In this document: one piece after another, positions 25,734-34,831 of the stretch | Numbering within the stretch: position 1 is the first letter of the stretch | Layout of the letters: each line of letters begins with the position of its first letter | Source: Kamptonema formosum PCC 10802 | GTDB taxonomy: Bacteria; Cyanobacteriota; Cyanobacteriia; Cyanobacteriales; Oscillatoriaceae | DNA: 64,000 nucleotides | Reading direction: 5' to 3' | NCBI RefSeq assembly: GCF_000332335.1 | Contig: NZ_KB235948.1 | Location: 685,379-749,378 of the forward strand | Program-made: the position numbers and the translations under genes | The notes under the pieces: model-generated | Told to the model about the DNA's origin: nothing | Seen by the model: only the letters and a program-made list of their open reading frames with translations | The model's database searches: none

Positions 25734-25931
25734 GTGACCCACTTTCAGGTTCCAGCAGAGCAAAACCCAGAGTTCTCGGCAGAATCCGCAACAGCGCCAG
25801 AACCAGATGCAGAAACCGGCTGGCTGCCAAAACCAGAACGGGCTGAAGAGCCCGACCCCGAAACCTCAGCCGGCAAAACTCTTCCTACCCTGCCACCCGA
25901 ACTCGATCCAGAAGCCGCCGTCAGGGTTTGA
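25734..25931 (+). CDS. Short Pro/Glu-rich open frame, doubtful
   Basis: 65 codons from GTG 25734 encode a strongly acidic, proline-rich, repeat-free peptide ('VPAEQNPEFSAES', 'PERAEEPDPETSAG', 'LPPELDPEAAVRV'). Such composition is typical of disordered linkers or tails and differs from chance frames in this GC range. There is no ribosome site, no homology I recognise, and it is surrounded by decayed DNA, so it may be the tail of a lost gene. Confidence 0.25.
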   Translation: MTHFQVPAEQNPEFSAESATAPEPDAETGWLPKPERAEEPDPETSAGKTLPTLPPELDPEAAVRV

Positions 25932-26069
25932 GCGTTTGTCGCTCCCCGCCTTCTTTTCTCATTTTTATCGTTCCCAGGTCTTGCCTGAGAATGGGTTTTC
26001 AGTGGGCTGCTGCCGCTCGTTTATTAGAGTACCATTTTTCTCGTTTCCAGTGTACAGGCGATTGCCAAT

Positions 26070-26190
26070 CTCCGGCCATCCCCGCCACCGATTCCCTTTT
26101 CGCCGGCAATCCCCGCTATCACTTCAAAGTAGAAACAAAACAGGAGGCAGAGCCTCCTTACGGACGTTCCCAGGCGGAGCCGGAGAACGA
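26070..26190. repeat. 120-bp dispersed repeat, copy 1
   Basis: The stretch from 'ccccgccaccgattcccttttcgccggcaatccccgc' through 'aaacaggaggcagagcctcc' to 'gttcccaggcggagccgg' is matched, with divergence, by 28318-28437. It truncates the 3' end of the kinase pseudogene that begins at 26190. Confidence 0.65.
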
Positions 26191-26665
26191 GATTAATCAG
26201 CACCGCTTCCGATACACCGGCACGCACCATAATGTTTGCCGGCTTGATATCCCCGTGCCGCAACTCCTTCTCGCGAGCAGCTTGCAGCGCTTCGCCAATC
26301 TGCCCGATCTAGCGCACCGCTTCGCTCTCCGATATGACGCTGCGATTGCTCAGGCGCTCCCACAAGTCTTCCCCTTCTACCTATTCCATTTCGATGCCAG
26401 GCAGCTGCCCCTCATAAACAGCATTTTCAATCTCTACGATATGGGGGAGCCGGCACAAAGATAGCAGCAGCGGTAACACCCAAATTTTGTCCCGGAACCA
26501 GGCAAACTGCGGGAAATTCAAACCTTCATCTTTAAGCGTCTTGATGACAGCTCGCTTCCCTGTTTTATTTTTTGCTAAATAGGGGAGCCCAATGCCACCC
26601 TACCCCAGCTGCCTGTCTATAATATCGCGACTCCCGTATAATTCCCGCCCTGCTGCCCACCCCAT
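26190..26665 (-). pseudogene. Serine/threonine protein kinase, decayed
   Basis: From ATG 26665 one minus-strand frame reads MGWAAGRELYGSRDIID, a glycine-loop-like 'RQLG*GGIGLPYLAKN', then 'TGKRAVIKTLKDEG' (the ATP-anchoring Lys), 'CRLPHIVEIENAVYEGQLPGIEME*VEGEDLWERL' and the catalytic loop 'LRHGDIKPANIMV' (HxD...N). Three in-frame TAG codons interrupt it, and it is cut before the DFG segment by the repeat at 26070-26190. This is the N-lobe and catalytic loop of a Hanks-type (PknB-like) kinase; it cannot be functional. What domain followed the kinase is unknown. Confidence 0.8.
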
Positions 26666-26802
26666 TACTCACAGACTCCAAAACGCTGGCATTTATTCTC
26701 GCACACCTCAGGGTGCCGGGAAGAATGCCGGTGTGTCTGACAAAAATCTACTTTCTGGATATTGACAAAGTTGCAGTTATATGGTAAAATAGAACGAGTG
26801 CG

Positions 26803-27275
26803 GGTTGATTCGTACAGACTGCCGGCTCAGTCGTACAGATTGCCGGTTGATTCGTACAGACTGCCGGCTCAGCCGTACCAAGTGCCGGCTCAGCCGTACC
26901 AAGTGCCGGCTCAGCCTTACAGATTGCCGGCTCAGCCGTACAGATTGCCGGTTGATTCGTACAGATGCCGGCTCAGCCGTACAGACTGCCGGCTCAGCCG
27001 TACCAAGTGCCGGCTCAGCCGTACCAAGTGCCGGCTCAGCCGTACCAAGTGCCGGCTCGTTCGTACCAAGTGCCGGCTCGTTCGTACCAAGTGCCGGCTC
27101 AGCCGTACCAAGTGCCGGCTCGTTCGTAGCAAGTGCCGGCTCGTTCGTACCCAGTGCCGGCTCGTTCGTACCAAGTGCCGGCTCGTTCGTACCCAGTGCC
27201 GGCTCGTTCGTACCAAGTGCCGGCGAGTGTCGGAAAGACTGCCGGTTGATTCGTACAGACTGCCGGTTGATCGGT
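26803..27275. repeat. 21-bp tandem array, 22 copies
   Basis: Twenty-two head-to-tail units with GCCGG starting at 26821, 26842, 26863, 26884 and so on to 27262. Every step is 21 bases except 26947 to 26967 (20). The unit is close to 'agtgccggctcagccgtacca', with variants at two sub-positions (cagccgtac / gttcgtac / ttgattcgtac, and accaag / cagact / cagatt). Because 21 is a multiple of three, most frames stay open (7-residue periods such as LPAQPYQ or CRLSRTK), but the 20-base unit shifts them and one variant creates a stop. There are no unique spacers. It ends 88 bases before the IS607 recombinase. Confidence 0.95.
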
Positions 27276-27362
27276 AAAGGAGGCAAAATTTAATACGGGT
27301 TTCCCTAAACAAAGCCGGAGAATGTGATATAATACGGACAGCAGAGATTTGAGGAAGTCCCG

Positions 27363-27956
27363 TTGACCAAATATGTCAAACCGAAAGAAGCGGCAGAAGC
27401 CCTTGGAGTCCACGAGCGAACCCTCCGCCGGTGGGAGGGAGAGGGGCGAATTGAAGCCATCAGGACACCCTCAGGACAGCGCCGCTATAACATCGAGTCC
27501 TATACCACCAAATCTGGCAAGGACAACAGGAAAGTCGTCGCCTACGCCAGGGTTAGCAGCCGAGCCCAGCAGTCCGACCTCAACCGGCAAGTCGCAACGC
27601 TCAGCAGCCTCTACCCGCAAGCAGAAGTCATCGCCGAAATTGGAGGCGGGCTCAACTTCAAGCGAAAAAAGCTGCTCGCCCTACTGGAACAAATCCTGTC
27701 AGGCGATATCCGATTGGTTGTCGTTGCCCACAAAGACAGGCTGGCGAGATTCGGCTTTGACCTGTTTCGATGGCTCTGCGAGCAGAACGGGTGCGAGCTC
27801 GTGGTTCTCAACGAAACAAGTCTCAGTCCGGACCGAGAAATGGTTGAGGACATCCTTGCCATCCTCCACGGCTTCAGCTCCAGGCTCTACGGACTCCGAA
27901 AGTACAAAGCTCAGGTCAAGGAAGATCCGGATTTACCCAAGCTCGGAACTCAATAA
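27363..27956 (+). CDS. tnpA: IS607-family serine recombinase TnpA
   Basis: 197-residue transposase. An N-terminal MerR-type helix-turn-helix ('VKPKEAAEALGVHERTLRRWEGEGRI', then 'RTPSGQRRYNI') is followed by the serine-resolvase domain: catalytic Ser in 'VAYARVSSRAQQSDLNRQ', Arg in 'VVVAHKDRLARFGFDLF', and the C-terminal 'DILAILHGFSSRLYGLRKYK'. TTG 27363 is the only suitable start near the HTH. The frame is intact. The tnpB overlapping its 3' end is broken, so if active it would mobilise in cis without TnpB. Confidence 0.92.
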   Translation: MTKYVKPKEAAEALGVHERTLRRWEGEGRIEAIRTPSGQRRYNIESYTTKSGKDNRKVVAYARVSSRAQQSDLNRQVATLSSLYPQAEVIAEIGGGLNFKRKKLLALLEQILSGDIRLVVVAHKDRLARFGFDLFRWLCEQNGCELVVLNETSLSPDREMVEDILAILHGFSSRLYGLRKYKAQVKEDPDLPKLGTQ

Positions 27957-28230
27957 AACCTGGAGAAAATGGCTCGCAGCCTGCCGGTACGGCTACAGCC
28001 AGGCCATCGCTTTGCAGCGGAGTGGCCTGCGCCGCACGCAAGCTGAAATTGCGCAGCGAAATAATGCCGGGCGACTTACCTTAATGGGTCAAAGAAACGC
28101 CCTGCCACATCCGGCAAAATGCGATTTTTGACGCTAGCCTGAGAGTGCGAGTCGAGATGCTAAGTTTAGAAGCAGCCGCGACACCTCTGGGTCCATCAAA
28201 TTCAATGACGCCAATTTCTCTCAGGGAACC
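27904..28230 (+). pseudogene. IS607-associated TnpB N-terminal remnant
   Basis: In the +1 frame relative to tnpA, from about 27904, the product reads 'LRSRKIRIYPSSELNKTWRKWLAACRYGYSQAIA', the TnpB start. It soon loses register: 'HIRQNAIFDA' (normally 'IRQGAI.DA') appears about 90 codons early and in another frame (28098-28130), ending at TAA about 28226. Nearly all of the RuvC nuclease is gone. Confidence 0.7.
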
Positions 28231-28507
28231 TGGTATCCAAAGTTAACCAAGGCGTAAAGGTATCAGAAACAAGTCAGCCCTTGTCATGCGGGCTTCGTCT
28301 TCCCTTGCGTGAATTTCCCATCACCGGCAATCCCCACCACCAGCTTCCTTTTCACCGGCTTTCCCCCGCCACCGGTTCAAACAAAAGAGGAGGCTGAGCC
28401 TCCTAACGGGCGTTCCCAGGCTCGGGCTGGGAACGAGAAAATTCCTTCTTCCTCCTCCTTCTTCTTCCCTCTTGGCGTTCCTTCACGGGGGCGGTTCATT
28501 ATTAAAC
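28231..28507. repeat. 120-bp dispersed repeat, copy 2, plus flanks
   Basis: 28318-28437 is a diverged copy of 26070-26190 ('caccggcaatccccaccacc', 'aggaggctgagcctcc', 'gttcccaggctcgggctggga'). The two copies flank the kinase remnant, the 21-bp array and the IS607 element. No gene seen. Confidence 0.65.
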
Positions 28508-30337
28508 TTACCCCACCGCAAACGAGCCGGTTTCTTGCAGCGCGTGCAGCCGGTAGTAAATTCCCTTGTGGCGCAGCAACTCCTCGTGACTCCCCACTTC
28601 CGCAATCCGCCCCCGATCGAGCACCACAATCTTGTCCGCCTCCCGCACTGTACTGAGCCGGTGGGCAATAATAATCGTCGTGCGGGTGCCGAGAATACTG
28701 TTCATCGCCAGCTGAATCGAGCGCTCAGATTCATAATCTAAACTGGAAGTCGCTTCATCAAAAACCAGCACGTCTGGCTCCACCAAAAGCGCTCGCGCAA
28801 TTCCCAGCCGCTGCTTCTGCCCGCCCGACAGCCGCACGCCCCGCTCCCCTATCACAGTGCAGTACCCTTTGTCAAGGTTGCGGATAAATTCATCCGCTCT
28901 GGCAATGCGGCAAGCGTCTTGCACCTGCTCGAAACTGGCATTTGGATTGCCATATTTCAGGTTATCGAGCAACGTTCCGTTGAAGATATCAACGTCTTGG
29001 TGGACGATAGCCAGCCGGCGGCGGTAGCAGGCGACATCCATCTGGCGGATGTCCGAACCATCCATGAAAATCTTGCCGCCATCGGGTTCAAAATAGCGGA
29101 ACAGCAGCTTCACCAGCGTGGACTTGCCGGAACCCGACCGGCCCACCAGCGCCACCGTCTGGTACGGCTCAATCAGCAGGTTGATATCCTGCAAGACCGG
29201 GCGTGAGGAATTGTACCCAAAACTGATGTGGGAAAATTCTACTTTGCCGGTGAATTTGTAAGGCGTGAGCGCCAGTGGTTTCGGGGAAGCCGGTGTCAAA
29301 TCCACCGCATCGCTGCCTGATGGGTGGCGCATAAATTCGTGGAATCGCATCATGGATGCGTACCTGCGGGCAAACATCTCCGCCAAGTTCGCGATCGGGC
29401 GCAACTCCGAATAAGCCATGCTGGCAAAACTAAACGTTGTGATAAAATGTCCGAGAGACATCACGCCGCTGACTGTCTCCAGCAGGGTAAACCCCAGCAC
29501 TGCGAACAGACACACCTGAATCACCGTGGTTTGCCACATCGTCAGCACGGTGTAACTCATGTTGATGCGACCATCGATAACAGTAAACTCCCGCTCTATC
29601 CGCTGGCGCTGGCGCTTCAGTTCAGTCGCTTCTCTGGAAAAGGCTTTCACGGTTTTGATATTGGTGACAATTTCCGAGGTGCGGCTTTCGGTCTTTTCGA
29701 TGTAGCGGTCTATTAATTCCTCTCGCTTTATTAACTCTGCCAAGCTTTTCAGGCTGAAGCCGAGGATAAAAAAGAACGAAACCATAAACAGCACGGCAAT
29801 GCGCCATTCGATTAGCCAGACGATCGCAAAGATTCCCAGCAGCCGGCAGAGTTTGGGAATCAGCTGACCGGCGATTTCTGGGTAACTCCAGGTGTGGTTC
29901 CCCACCCCCCTGGCAATCCGCCCCGCAATCCGTCCGGCATTATTTTCCTCATAAAATTTCAGTGGCAGAGTCAGGATTTTTGCCAGAGCTTTTTGGTTGT
30001 AGTCGCGGCGGGTGCGCAGGGCAATATCCCAGTGAAACCAGAGTCCCAGCCAGGGTTGCACCGGCGCTCTCGCCACTGTGGCAAAAAAAATAAGCCCCAT
30101 CAGGACTCCTAGGGAGAGGGGCTTACCGACAGTCAACCCTGTCAACTCCGCCACCGCCGCTATCAGATGTTGCGTTATGCTATCCACCGGCAAGTCTGAA
30201 AGCACGTTTAAAATCTGGCCTGTGGCGTAGGGCAGAATCAAATCCAGGATTTCAAAGGCGCAAGACGCCGCAATACTAAAAGTTGCTACCAGCCAGTACC
30301 GCCGGTAGTAGCTGACGAGATCGCGAAATTTTGTCAT
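28508..30337 (-). CDS. ABC exporter, fused permease-ATPase half-transporter
   Basis: 609-residue half-transporter that would homodimerise. The N-terminal 330 residues have about six membrane helices ('YRRYWLVATFSIAASCAFEI', 'LSLGVLMGLIFFATVA', 'LSLLG...FAIVWLIEWRIAVLFMVSFFF' type). The ATPase has Walker A 'GRSGSGKST', Q-loop 'LAIVHQDVDIFNG', signature 'LSGGQKQRLGIARAL', Walker B 'VLVFDEATSSLD' and His 'IIAHRLSTV'. It groups with MsbA/lipid- or multidrug-type exporters; the substrate is not predictable. It stands alone between repeat regions. Confidence 0.92.
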   Translation of the reverse strand: MTKFRDLVSYYRRYWLVATFSIAASCAFEILDLILPYATGQILNVLSDLPVDSITQHLIAAVAELTGLTVGKPLSLGVLMGLIFFATVARAPVQPWLGLWFHWDIALRTRRDYNQKALAKILTLPLKFYEENNAGRIAGRIARGVGNHTWSYPEIAGQLIPKLCRLLGIFAIVWLIEWRIAVLFMVSFFFILGFSLKSLAELIKREELIDRYIEKTESRTSEIVTNIKTVKAFSREATELKRQRQRIEREFTVIDGRINMSYTVLTMWQTTVIQVCLFAVLGFTLLETVSGVMSLGHFITTFSFASMAYSELRPIANLAEMFARRYASMMRFHEFMRHPSGSDAVDLTPASPKPLALTPYKFTGKVEFSHISFGYNSSRPVLQDINLLIEPYQTVALVGRSGSGKSTLVKLLFRYFEPDGGKIFMDGSDIRQMDVACYRRRLAIVHQDVDIFNGTLLDNLKYGNPNASFEQVQDACRIARADEFIRNLDKGYCTVIGERGVRLSGGQKQRLGIARALLVEPDVLVFDEATSSLDYESERSIQLAMNSILGTRTTIIIAHRLSTVREADKIVVLDRGRIAEVGSHEELLRHKGIYYRLHALQETGSFAVG

Positions 30338-30998
30338 AAAAATTCTTTAAGCGCAGGTAGCCAAAATGGACACACCGTTTGCCAAACCCTGGGTTTGGCA
30401 GAAATCGAGTTTTTTGTCCAGCGGGTATAGCTCTACGTCAAAGCCGTTCCAAAATCCGGTTTTTCTTTCCGGAGATGATATAACCTTTTATTTTGTCCAC
30501 CTACTTATCAGCTCCTCGCTGTTTTCAGTCCTGACACCGTACCTTAGCACAGGCCGGCTAGTCTGCGAGCGCCCCCATTCGGAAGTTGGCAGGAGAAACC
30601 CAGGACAAGGGAGGGGCTGCGGCTGGGGTGAATTTTAGCAAAGCAAGCCCTCATCCGCCACTCAGCCGGTTTGGGGAAAAAGGGAATCAAACCTTTGCCA
30701 CTCCTTTGGGCCTTTTTCTTACTCCCCTTCTGCCCTTGTCGGAGAGGGGGCTAGGGCGTGAGGGGCTGGGGGGGATCGAGGCTCCCTCTGGGGATGGGGG
30801 GGAAGAGGGGCTTGCGGGAGCGCGGGTTGAGGGGTGAGGGGCTTGCGGGAGCGCGGGTTGAGGGGTGAGGGGCTTGCGAGCAATGAACTAGACATGATAT
30901 AATATCTAAGCTCGCACGCCCCGCTTGAACCACTTTCTGGTGGCACAGGCAGGGGAGCCTGTGCCGGTCGGCGGTCAGTCAAAACAGTGTTTGCGGAA
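30338..30998. other. Non-coding region with 32-bp tandem repeat
   Basis: 661 bases without a supported gene. At about 30807-30885 the unit 'gaggggcttgcgggagcgcgggttgaggggt' is repeated two and a half times. The rest is G-rich repeat-like sequence and 'caaaccctgggtttggcagaaa' (a short inverted repeat near 30385). Confidence 0.65.
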
Positions 30999-31136
30999 TC
31001 AGACTGCGTAGGCTGACGTCAGCGCCCACACGATGAGGAGCGCTATCGCGCCCAGCACCACAATCGAGGTGATTGCGATCGCAGCGGGGCTGTCCGCCCC
31101 CTTGAATTTCATGATGCCACGGTCTAGATCGGACAT
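30999..31136 (-). CDS. Small single-pass membrane protein
   Basis: 45-residue protein (ATG 31136, TGA at 30999). It has a polar N-terminus 'MSDLDRGIMKFKGADSP' and one membrane helix 'AAIAITSIVVLGAIALLIVW', ending 'ALTSAYAV'. Length and layout resemble the small subunits of photosystems, cytochrome b6f or NDH-1, but I do not recognise a named family. A second ATG at codon 9 is possible. The clean composition, contrasting with repeats on one side, supports it being real. It is divergent from rimO. Confidence 0.6.
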   Translation of the reverse strand: MSDLDRGIMKFKGADSPAAIAITSIVVLGAIALLIVWALTSAYAV

Positions 31137-31306
31137 AGCCCTGTTATAATTCCTCTGACAGAGAGCTACTTTACGTTAAATCATATTAATATATGGGAGT
31201 GGGGTGCCGCCGAAGGGCCAGCTAGTCAGCGCCTGAAAGGGTAAGATGAGCAGTCCCCACAATGTAAGGTAGCGCAGAGCAAGCCATCACGGATTCCAAA
31301 CGCTGC

Positions 31307-32647
31307 ATGGGCAAAAAGCCAACGATTGCCATTTCCCACCTGGGCTGTGAAAAAAATCGCATCGACACGGAACATATGCTGGGCCTGCTGGTGCGAGCGG
31401 GCTACGAGGTGGACACGAACGAAGAATTAGCGGATTACGTCATTGTTAACACTTGCAGCTTTATCCAAGCCGCACGGGAGGAGTCGGTGCGGACTCTGGT
31501 GGAGCTGGCAGAGGCCAACAAAAAAATCGTCATCGCCGGCTGCATGGCGCAGCACTTCCAAGAGCAACTGCTCGAGGAACTGCCAGAAGCAGTCGCCCTG
31601 GTGGGCACCGGCGACTACAGCAAAATCGTAGAGGTCATCGAGCGCGCTGAAGCGGGCGAGCGAGTTAAGGAGATAACACCGGAACCGACTTACATCGCCG
31701 ACGAAACCACGCCCCGCTACCGCACGACAACCGAAGGGGTGGCCTACCTGCGAGTGGCGGAAGGGTGCGACTATCGCTGCGCCTTCTGCATTATCCCCCA
31801 CCTGCGAGGCAACCAGCGCTCGCGCTCCATCGAGTCCATTGTGGCGGAAGCCAAACAGCTGGCCTCGGAGGGCGTTCAGGAAATTATCTTAATCTCGCAA
31901 ATCACCACCAACTACGGCCTCGACCTGTACGGCGAGCCCAAGCTGGCGGAACTGCTGCGGGCCCTCGGCAAGGTGGACGTCCCCTGGATTCGCATGCACT
32001 ACGCCTACCCCACAGGGCTGACTCCTAAAGTGATCGCCGCGATTCAGGAAACGCCCAACGTCCTGCCCTACCTCGATTTGCCCCTGCAGCACTCCCACCC
32101 GGACATCCTGCGGGCCATGAACCGGCCTTTCCAGGCGGGCGTGAACGACGCCATCATCGAGCGGATCGAGACGGCGATCCCCGATGCCGTTCTCAGGACA
32201 ACTTTTATTGTCGGGTTTCCGGGGGAAACGGATAAACATTTTGAACATTTGCTACAATTTGTAAAGAAACATCAGTTCGACCACGCAGGAGTGTTTACAT
32301 TTTCCCCGGAGGAAGGCACCCCGGCCCACAGCCTGCCCAACCAGCTGCCGCAAGACGTCATGGACGCCCGCAGGGACGCCCTGATGGAAGCGCAGCAGCC
32401 AATCTCGCTGAAGAAAAATCAAGCTGAGGTGGGCAAGGTGGTTTCGGTGCTGGTAGAGCAAGAAAATCCCGAGACGGGCGAGTTAATCGGTCGCTCGGCA
32501 CGCTTCGCCCCAGAAGTGGATGGCTTGGTTTACGTTCAGGGAGAGGCTCGGCTGGGCTCTCTGGTGCCGGTGGCCATTACCGGGGCCGGTGTTTACGACC
32601 TGTACGGCCATGTGGCCACGGCGGCAGACGTCATCGGGGCCAAGTAA
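31307..32647 (+). CDS. rimO: Ribosomal protein S12 methylthiotransferase
   Basis: 446-residue radical-SAM methylthiotransferase that modifies the conserved Asp of ribosomal protein S12. The N-terminal UPF0004 domain has the three auxiliary-cluster cysteines ('[12 protein letters not shown]', 'VNTCSF', 'IAGCMAQ'). The radical-SAM cluster is '[18 protein letters not shown]'. Also '[12 protein letters not shown]', '[16 protein letters not shown]', 'IVGFPGET', and a C-terminal TRAM domain ending 'YDLYGHV'. 'EKNRID' and 'IPHLRG' favour RimO over MiaB. It precedes the crhR-like helicase gene on the same strand, the same order as the rimO-crhR operon described in Synechocystis. Confidence 0.95.
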   Translation: MGKKPTIAISHLGCEKNRIDTEHMLGLLVRAGYEVDTNEELADYVIVNTCSFIQAAREESVRTLVELAEANKKIVIAGCMAQHFQEQLLEELPEAVALVGTGDYSKIVEVIERAEAGERVKEITPEPTYIADETTPRYRTTTEGVAYLRVAEGCDYRCAFCIIPHLRGNQRSRSIESIVAEAKQLASEGVQEIILISQITTNYGLDLYGEPKLAELLRALGKVDVPWIRMHYAYPTGLTPKVIAAIQETPNVLPYLDLPLQHSHPDILRAMNRPFQAGVNDAIIERIETAIPDAVLRTTFIVGFPGETDKHFEHLLQFVKKHQFDHAGVFTFSPEEGTPAHSLPNQLPQDVMDARRDALMEAQQPISLKKNQAEVGKVVSVLVEQENPETGELIGRSARFAPEVDGLVYVQGEARLGSLVPVAITGAGVYDLYGHVATAADVIGAK

Positions 32648-33059
32648 CAGGCAAATGCGGAAAGTTTTGCGAAATTGTTGCGAGTTGCTTAACAAAAGTT
32701 TAATGTTGAGTTAATATTTCAGCAGAACGTTTGAGCGTGAGCGGAGGTCAGAAGGGGTCTAACCCCTCCAGGCATTCGCCCAAAAAAGAAAAGAGCTTTG
32801 GCCACTGCCCACTGGGCTCGCAGCCCGAGATGGGCCATAACAAATTACAGACCAGCCACTGCTCGAAAGCCGCCGCTCGCAGACAAATGATTCATTCGAC
32901 ACCCCCGCTGTTCAGCTCGGAGCTTGAATGGAAGCAGGTGTGATGAGCAGTGGCACAGGCACCCCGCCTGGAAGAGATCCTTTGTACAAGCGCTCAGACT
33001 GCTCGCAGTGCAGTTTGGCACGTCATGTACCGCAATGAAATAGGTTTATAGGAGATTAA
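32648..33059 (+). promoter_or_regulatory. rimO-crhR intergenic leader, structured
   Basis: 412 bases with no gene. It holds 'aggggtctaacccct' (32754-32768), 'gggctcgcagccc' (32815-32827) nested in 'tggcc...gggcca', and an AT-rich stretch 'ttaacaaaagtttaatgttgagttaat' (32690-32715). In Synechocystis the equivalent transcript is processed between the two genes and crhR is cold- and redox-regulated. A comparable regulated leader here is inference from position and foldable sequence. Confidence 0.4.
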
Positions 33060-34508
33060 ATGGATTTGTCATTCAAAAACCTGGGTCTTTCTGAAGCTCG
33101 CGTCAGCCAATTAGAAAAACTGGGTTTCACCGCCCCGACAGCAATTCAAATGCAAGCGATTCCAGAGCTGCTGGCGGGACGGGATGTGGTGGGACAAGCG
33201 CAAACCGGCACCGGCAAGACGGCAGCGTTTTCCCTCCCCATTTTGGAGCGCATTGATTTCAACAAGCCGGCAGTGCAAGCCCTGATCCTGACCCCAACCC
33301 GGGAGCTGGCGCTGCAAGTGAGCAACGCCATCCGCGACTTTAGCGGCGACCGGCGCTTAGGCATTTTAGCAGTTTACGGCGGCTCAGCGATCGACCGGCA
33401 GATCCGCTCACTGCAGCGGGGCGTGCAAATTGTCGTGGGGACACCCGGGCGGATTATCGATTTGCTCGACCGGGGGAACCTGAAACTCGACCAGCTGACC
33501 TGGCTGGTGCTCGACGAAGCAGATGAAATGCTGAGCATGGGCTTTATTGATGATGTCGAGAAAATCCTCAGCCAAGCCCCATCCGACCGGCAGACGGCCT
33601 TTTTCTCGGCGACGATGGAGCCCTCGATCCGCCAGCTGGTGTCCAAGTTCCTGCGCGAGCCGGTCAACGTCAGCATCAAGCAGCAGAAAGCCACGCCGAA
33701 GCAGATCGACCAGCACGTTTATATGGTGCCGCGCGGCTGGACGAAAGCGAAAGCCCTGCAGCCGATTTTGGAACTGGAAGATCCGGAATCTGCGATTATC
33801 TTTGTGCGCACCCGGCGGGCGGCGGCTGAGCTGACGAGCGAACTGCAAGCAGCCGGTCACAGCGTGGACGAGTACCACGGCGACTTGAACCAAGCCCAGC
33901 GCGAGCGGTTGCTGAGCCGGTTCCGCCAGCAGCAAGTGCGGTGGATTGTGGCCACGGACATTGCGGCTCGCGGGCTGGACGTGGATCACCTGACGCATGT
34001 GATTAACTACGATTTGCCCGACAGCGTGGAAAGCTATGTGCACCGGATTGGGCGCACCGGGCGTGCCGGTAAAACAGGAACGGCCATTTCCCTGGTTCAG
34101 CCGTTTGACCGGCGCAAGCTGCAGCAAATTGAGCGCCATGTCCGCCAAACCCTGAAGATCAACTCGGTGCCAAGCCGGTCGCAAATCGAGTCGCGCCAGC
34201 TGGAGAAACTGCAAGCGCAAGTCCGGGCTGCCCTCACCGGCGAGCGTTTGGCCTCCTTCTTGCCGATTGTGTCTCAGCTCGGCGAGGAGTACGACGCACA
34301 CGCCATCGCGGCGGCGGCCCTGCAAATGGCCTACGACCAAACCCGTCCGTCGTGGCTGCGTTCAGACGCGCCGGTGGAAGAGCTGCCGGCTTCTCCCAAG
34401 CCCAAGCTGATCAAGCGGGCTAAACCGTCTGTGGGCCAGCCTTCGATTTCGCCGAGCCCTGTCTCGCAGACTTCTGTGGGGCAAACCTCTATGTCGCAGA
34501 ACGGCTAG
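33060..34508 (+). CDS. crhR: DEAD-box RNA helicase, CrhR-like
   Basis: 482-residue ATP-dependent RNA helicase. Motifs in order: Q motif 'GFTAPTAIQMQAIP', I 'AQTGTGKT', Ia 'PTRELALQ', Ib 'TPGRIIDLL', II 'VLDEADEML', III 'FFSATM', IV 'AIIFVRTRRAA', V 'VATDIAARGLDV' and VI 'HRIGRTGRAG'. The C-terminal tail is Ser/Pro/Gln-rich ('SPSPVSQTSVGQTSMSQNG'). CrhR rearranges RNA duplexes in cold and reduced-quinone conditions; placement behind rimO supports the orthology. ATG 33060 has GGAG 9 bases upstream. Confidence 0.93.
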   Translation: MDLSFKNLGLSEARVSQLEKLGFTAPTAIQMQAIPELLAGRDVVGQAQTGTGKTAAFSLPILERIDFNKPAVQALILTPTRELALQVSNAIRDFSGDRRLGILAVYGGSAIDRQIRSLQRGVQIVVGTPGRIIDLLDRGNLKLDQLTWLVLDEADEMLSMGFIDDVEKILSQAPSDRQTAFFSATMEPSIRQLVSKFLREPVNVSIKQQKATPKQIDQHVYMVPRGWTKAKALQPILELEDPESAIIFVRTRRAAAELTSELQAAGHSVDEYHGDLNQAQRERLLSRFRQQQVRWIVATDIAARGLDVDHLTHVINYDLPDSVESYVHRIGRTGRAGKTGTAISLVQPFDRRKLQQIERHVRQTLKINSVPSRSQIESRQLEKLQAQVRAALTGERLASFLPIVSQLGEEYDAHAIAAAALQMAYDQTRPSWLRSDAPVEELPASPKPKLIKRAKPSVGQPSISPSPVSQTSVGQTSMSQNG

Positions 34509-34831
34509 TCCGGGGGATTTAGTGGTGTTCTGGTGGTAGTTGGGGCGTCTCACATTTGTGGGATGAACCCGGCACCCCCAACCCCCTCCCCGTGTACAGG
34601 GAGGGGGAGTAAAAGGGGTGCCACTACCGCCGGAAGTGCCGGTGATTTCCAGTGCGGATAAATTGCATAGAATAGAGACAGCGCCGGTAGCGTTTCGGCA
34701 GCGGCTGTAGTGGGTGTCCCGTCTGTGATTCTCACAGATGGTTCATCTGTTGTGTGCCGGTGCCGGTGTGCTGCCGGTGTCTGATCTGTCTGTGATTGTC
34801 ACAGAAGTGCAAATATGTTGCTGACGATTTT
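34509..34831. other. Intergenic, G/C-rich repeat-like
   Basis: 323 bases without a gene. 'accccctccccgtgtacagggagggg' (34577-34605) forms a strong hairpin after crhR and may terminate it. 'tctgtgattctcacagatgg' and 'tctgtgattgtcacagaag' (34722-34808) are two related short palindromes. Confidence 0.55.

Noticed and set aside
26803-27275. Possible CRISPR array
   Set aside because: Units are directly contiguous at 21 bases with no unique spacers, and no cas genes are present.
26762-27277. Repeat-encoded protein with 7-residue period on plus, or its antisense counterpart
   Set aside because: Because the unit is 21 bases, nearly all frames stay open; a 20-base unit shifts the register mid-array, there is no ribosome site, and start codons are weak.
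27373-28131. 252-codon plus-strand frame overlapping the recombinase
   Set aside because: Only its last third resembles TnpB; the rest is the recombinase read out of frame.
31200-31306. Possible riboswitch upstream of rimO
   Set aside because: Some pairing is possible, but I could not match any known aptamer consensus.
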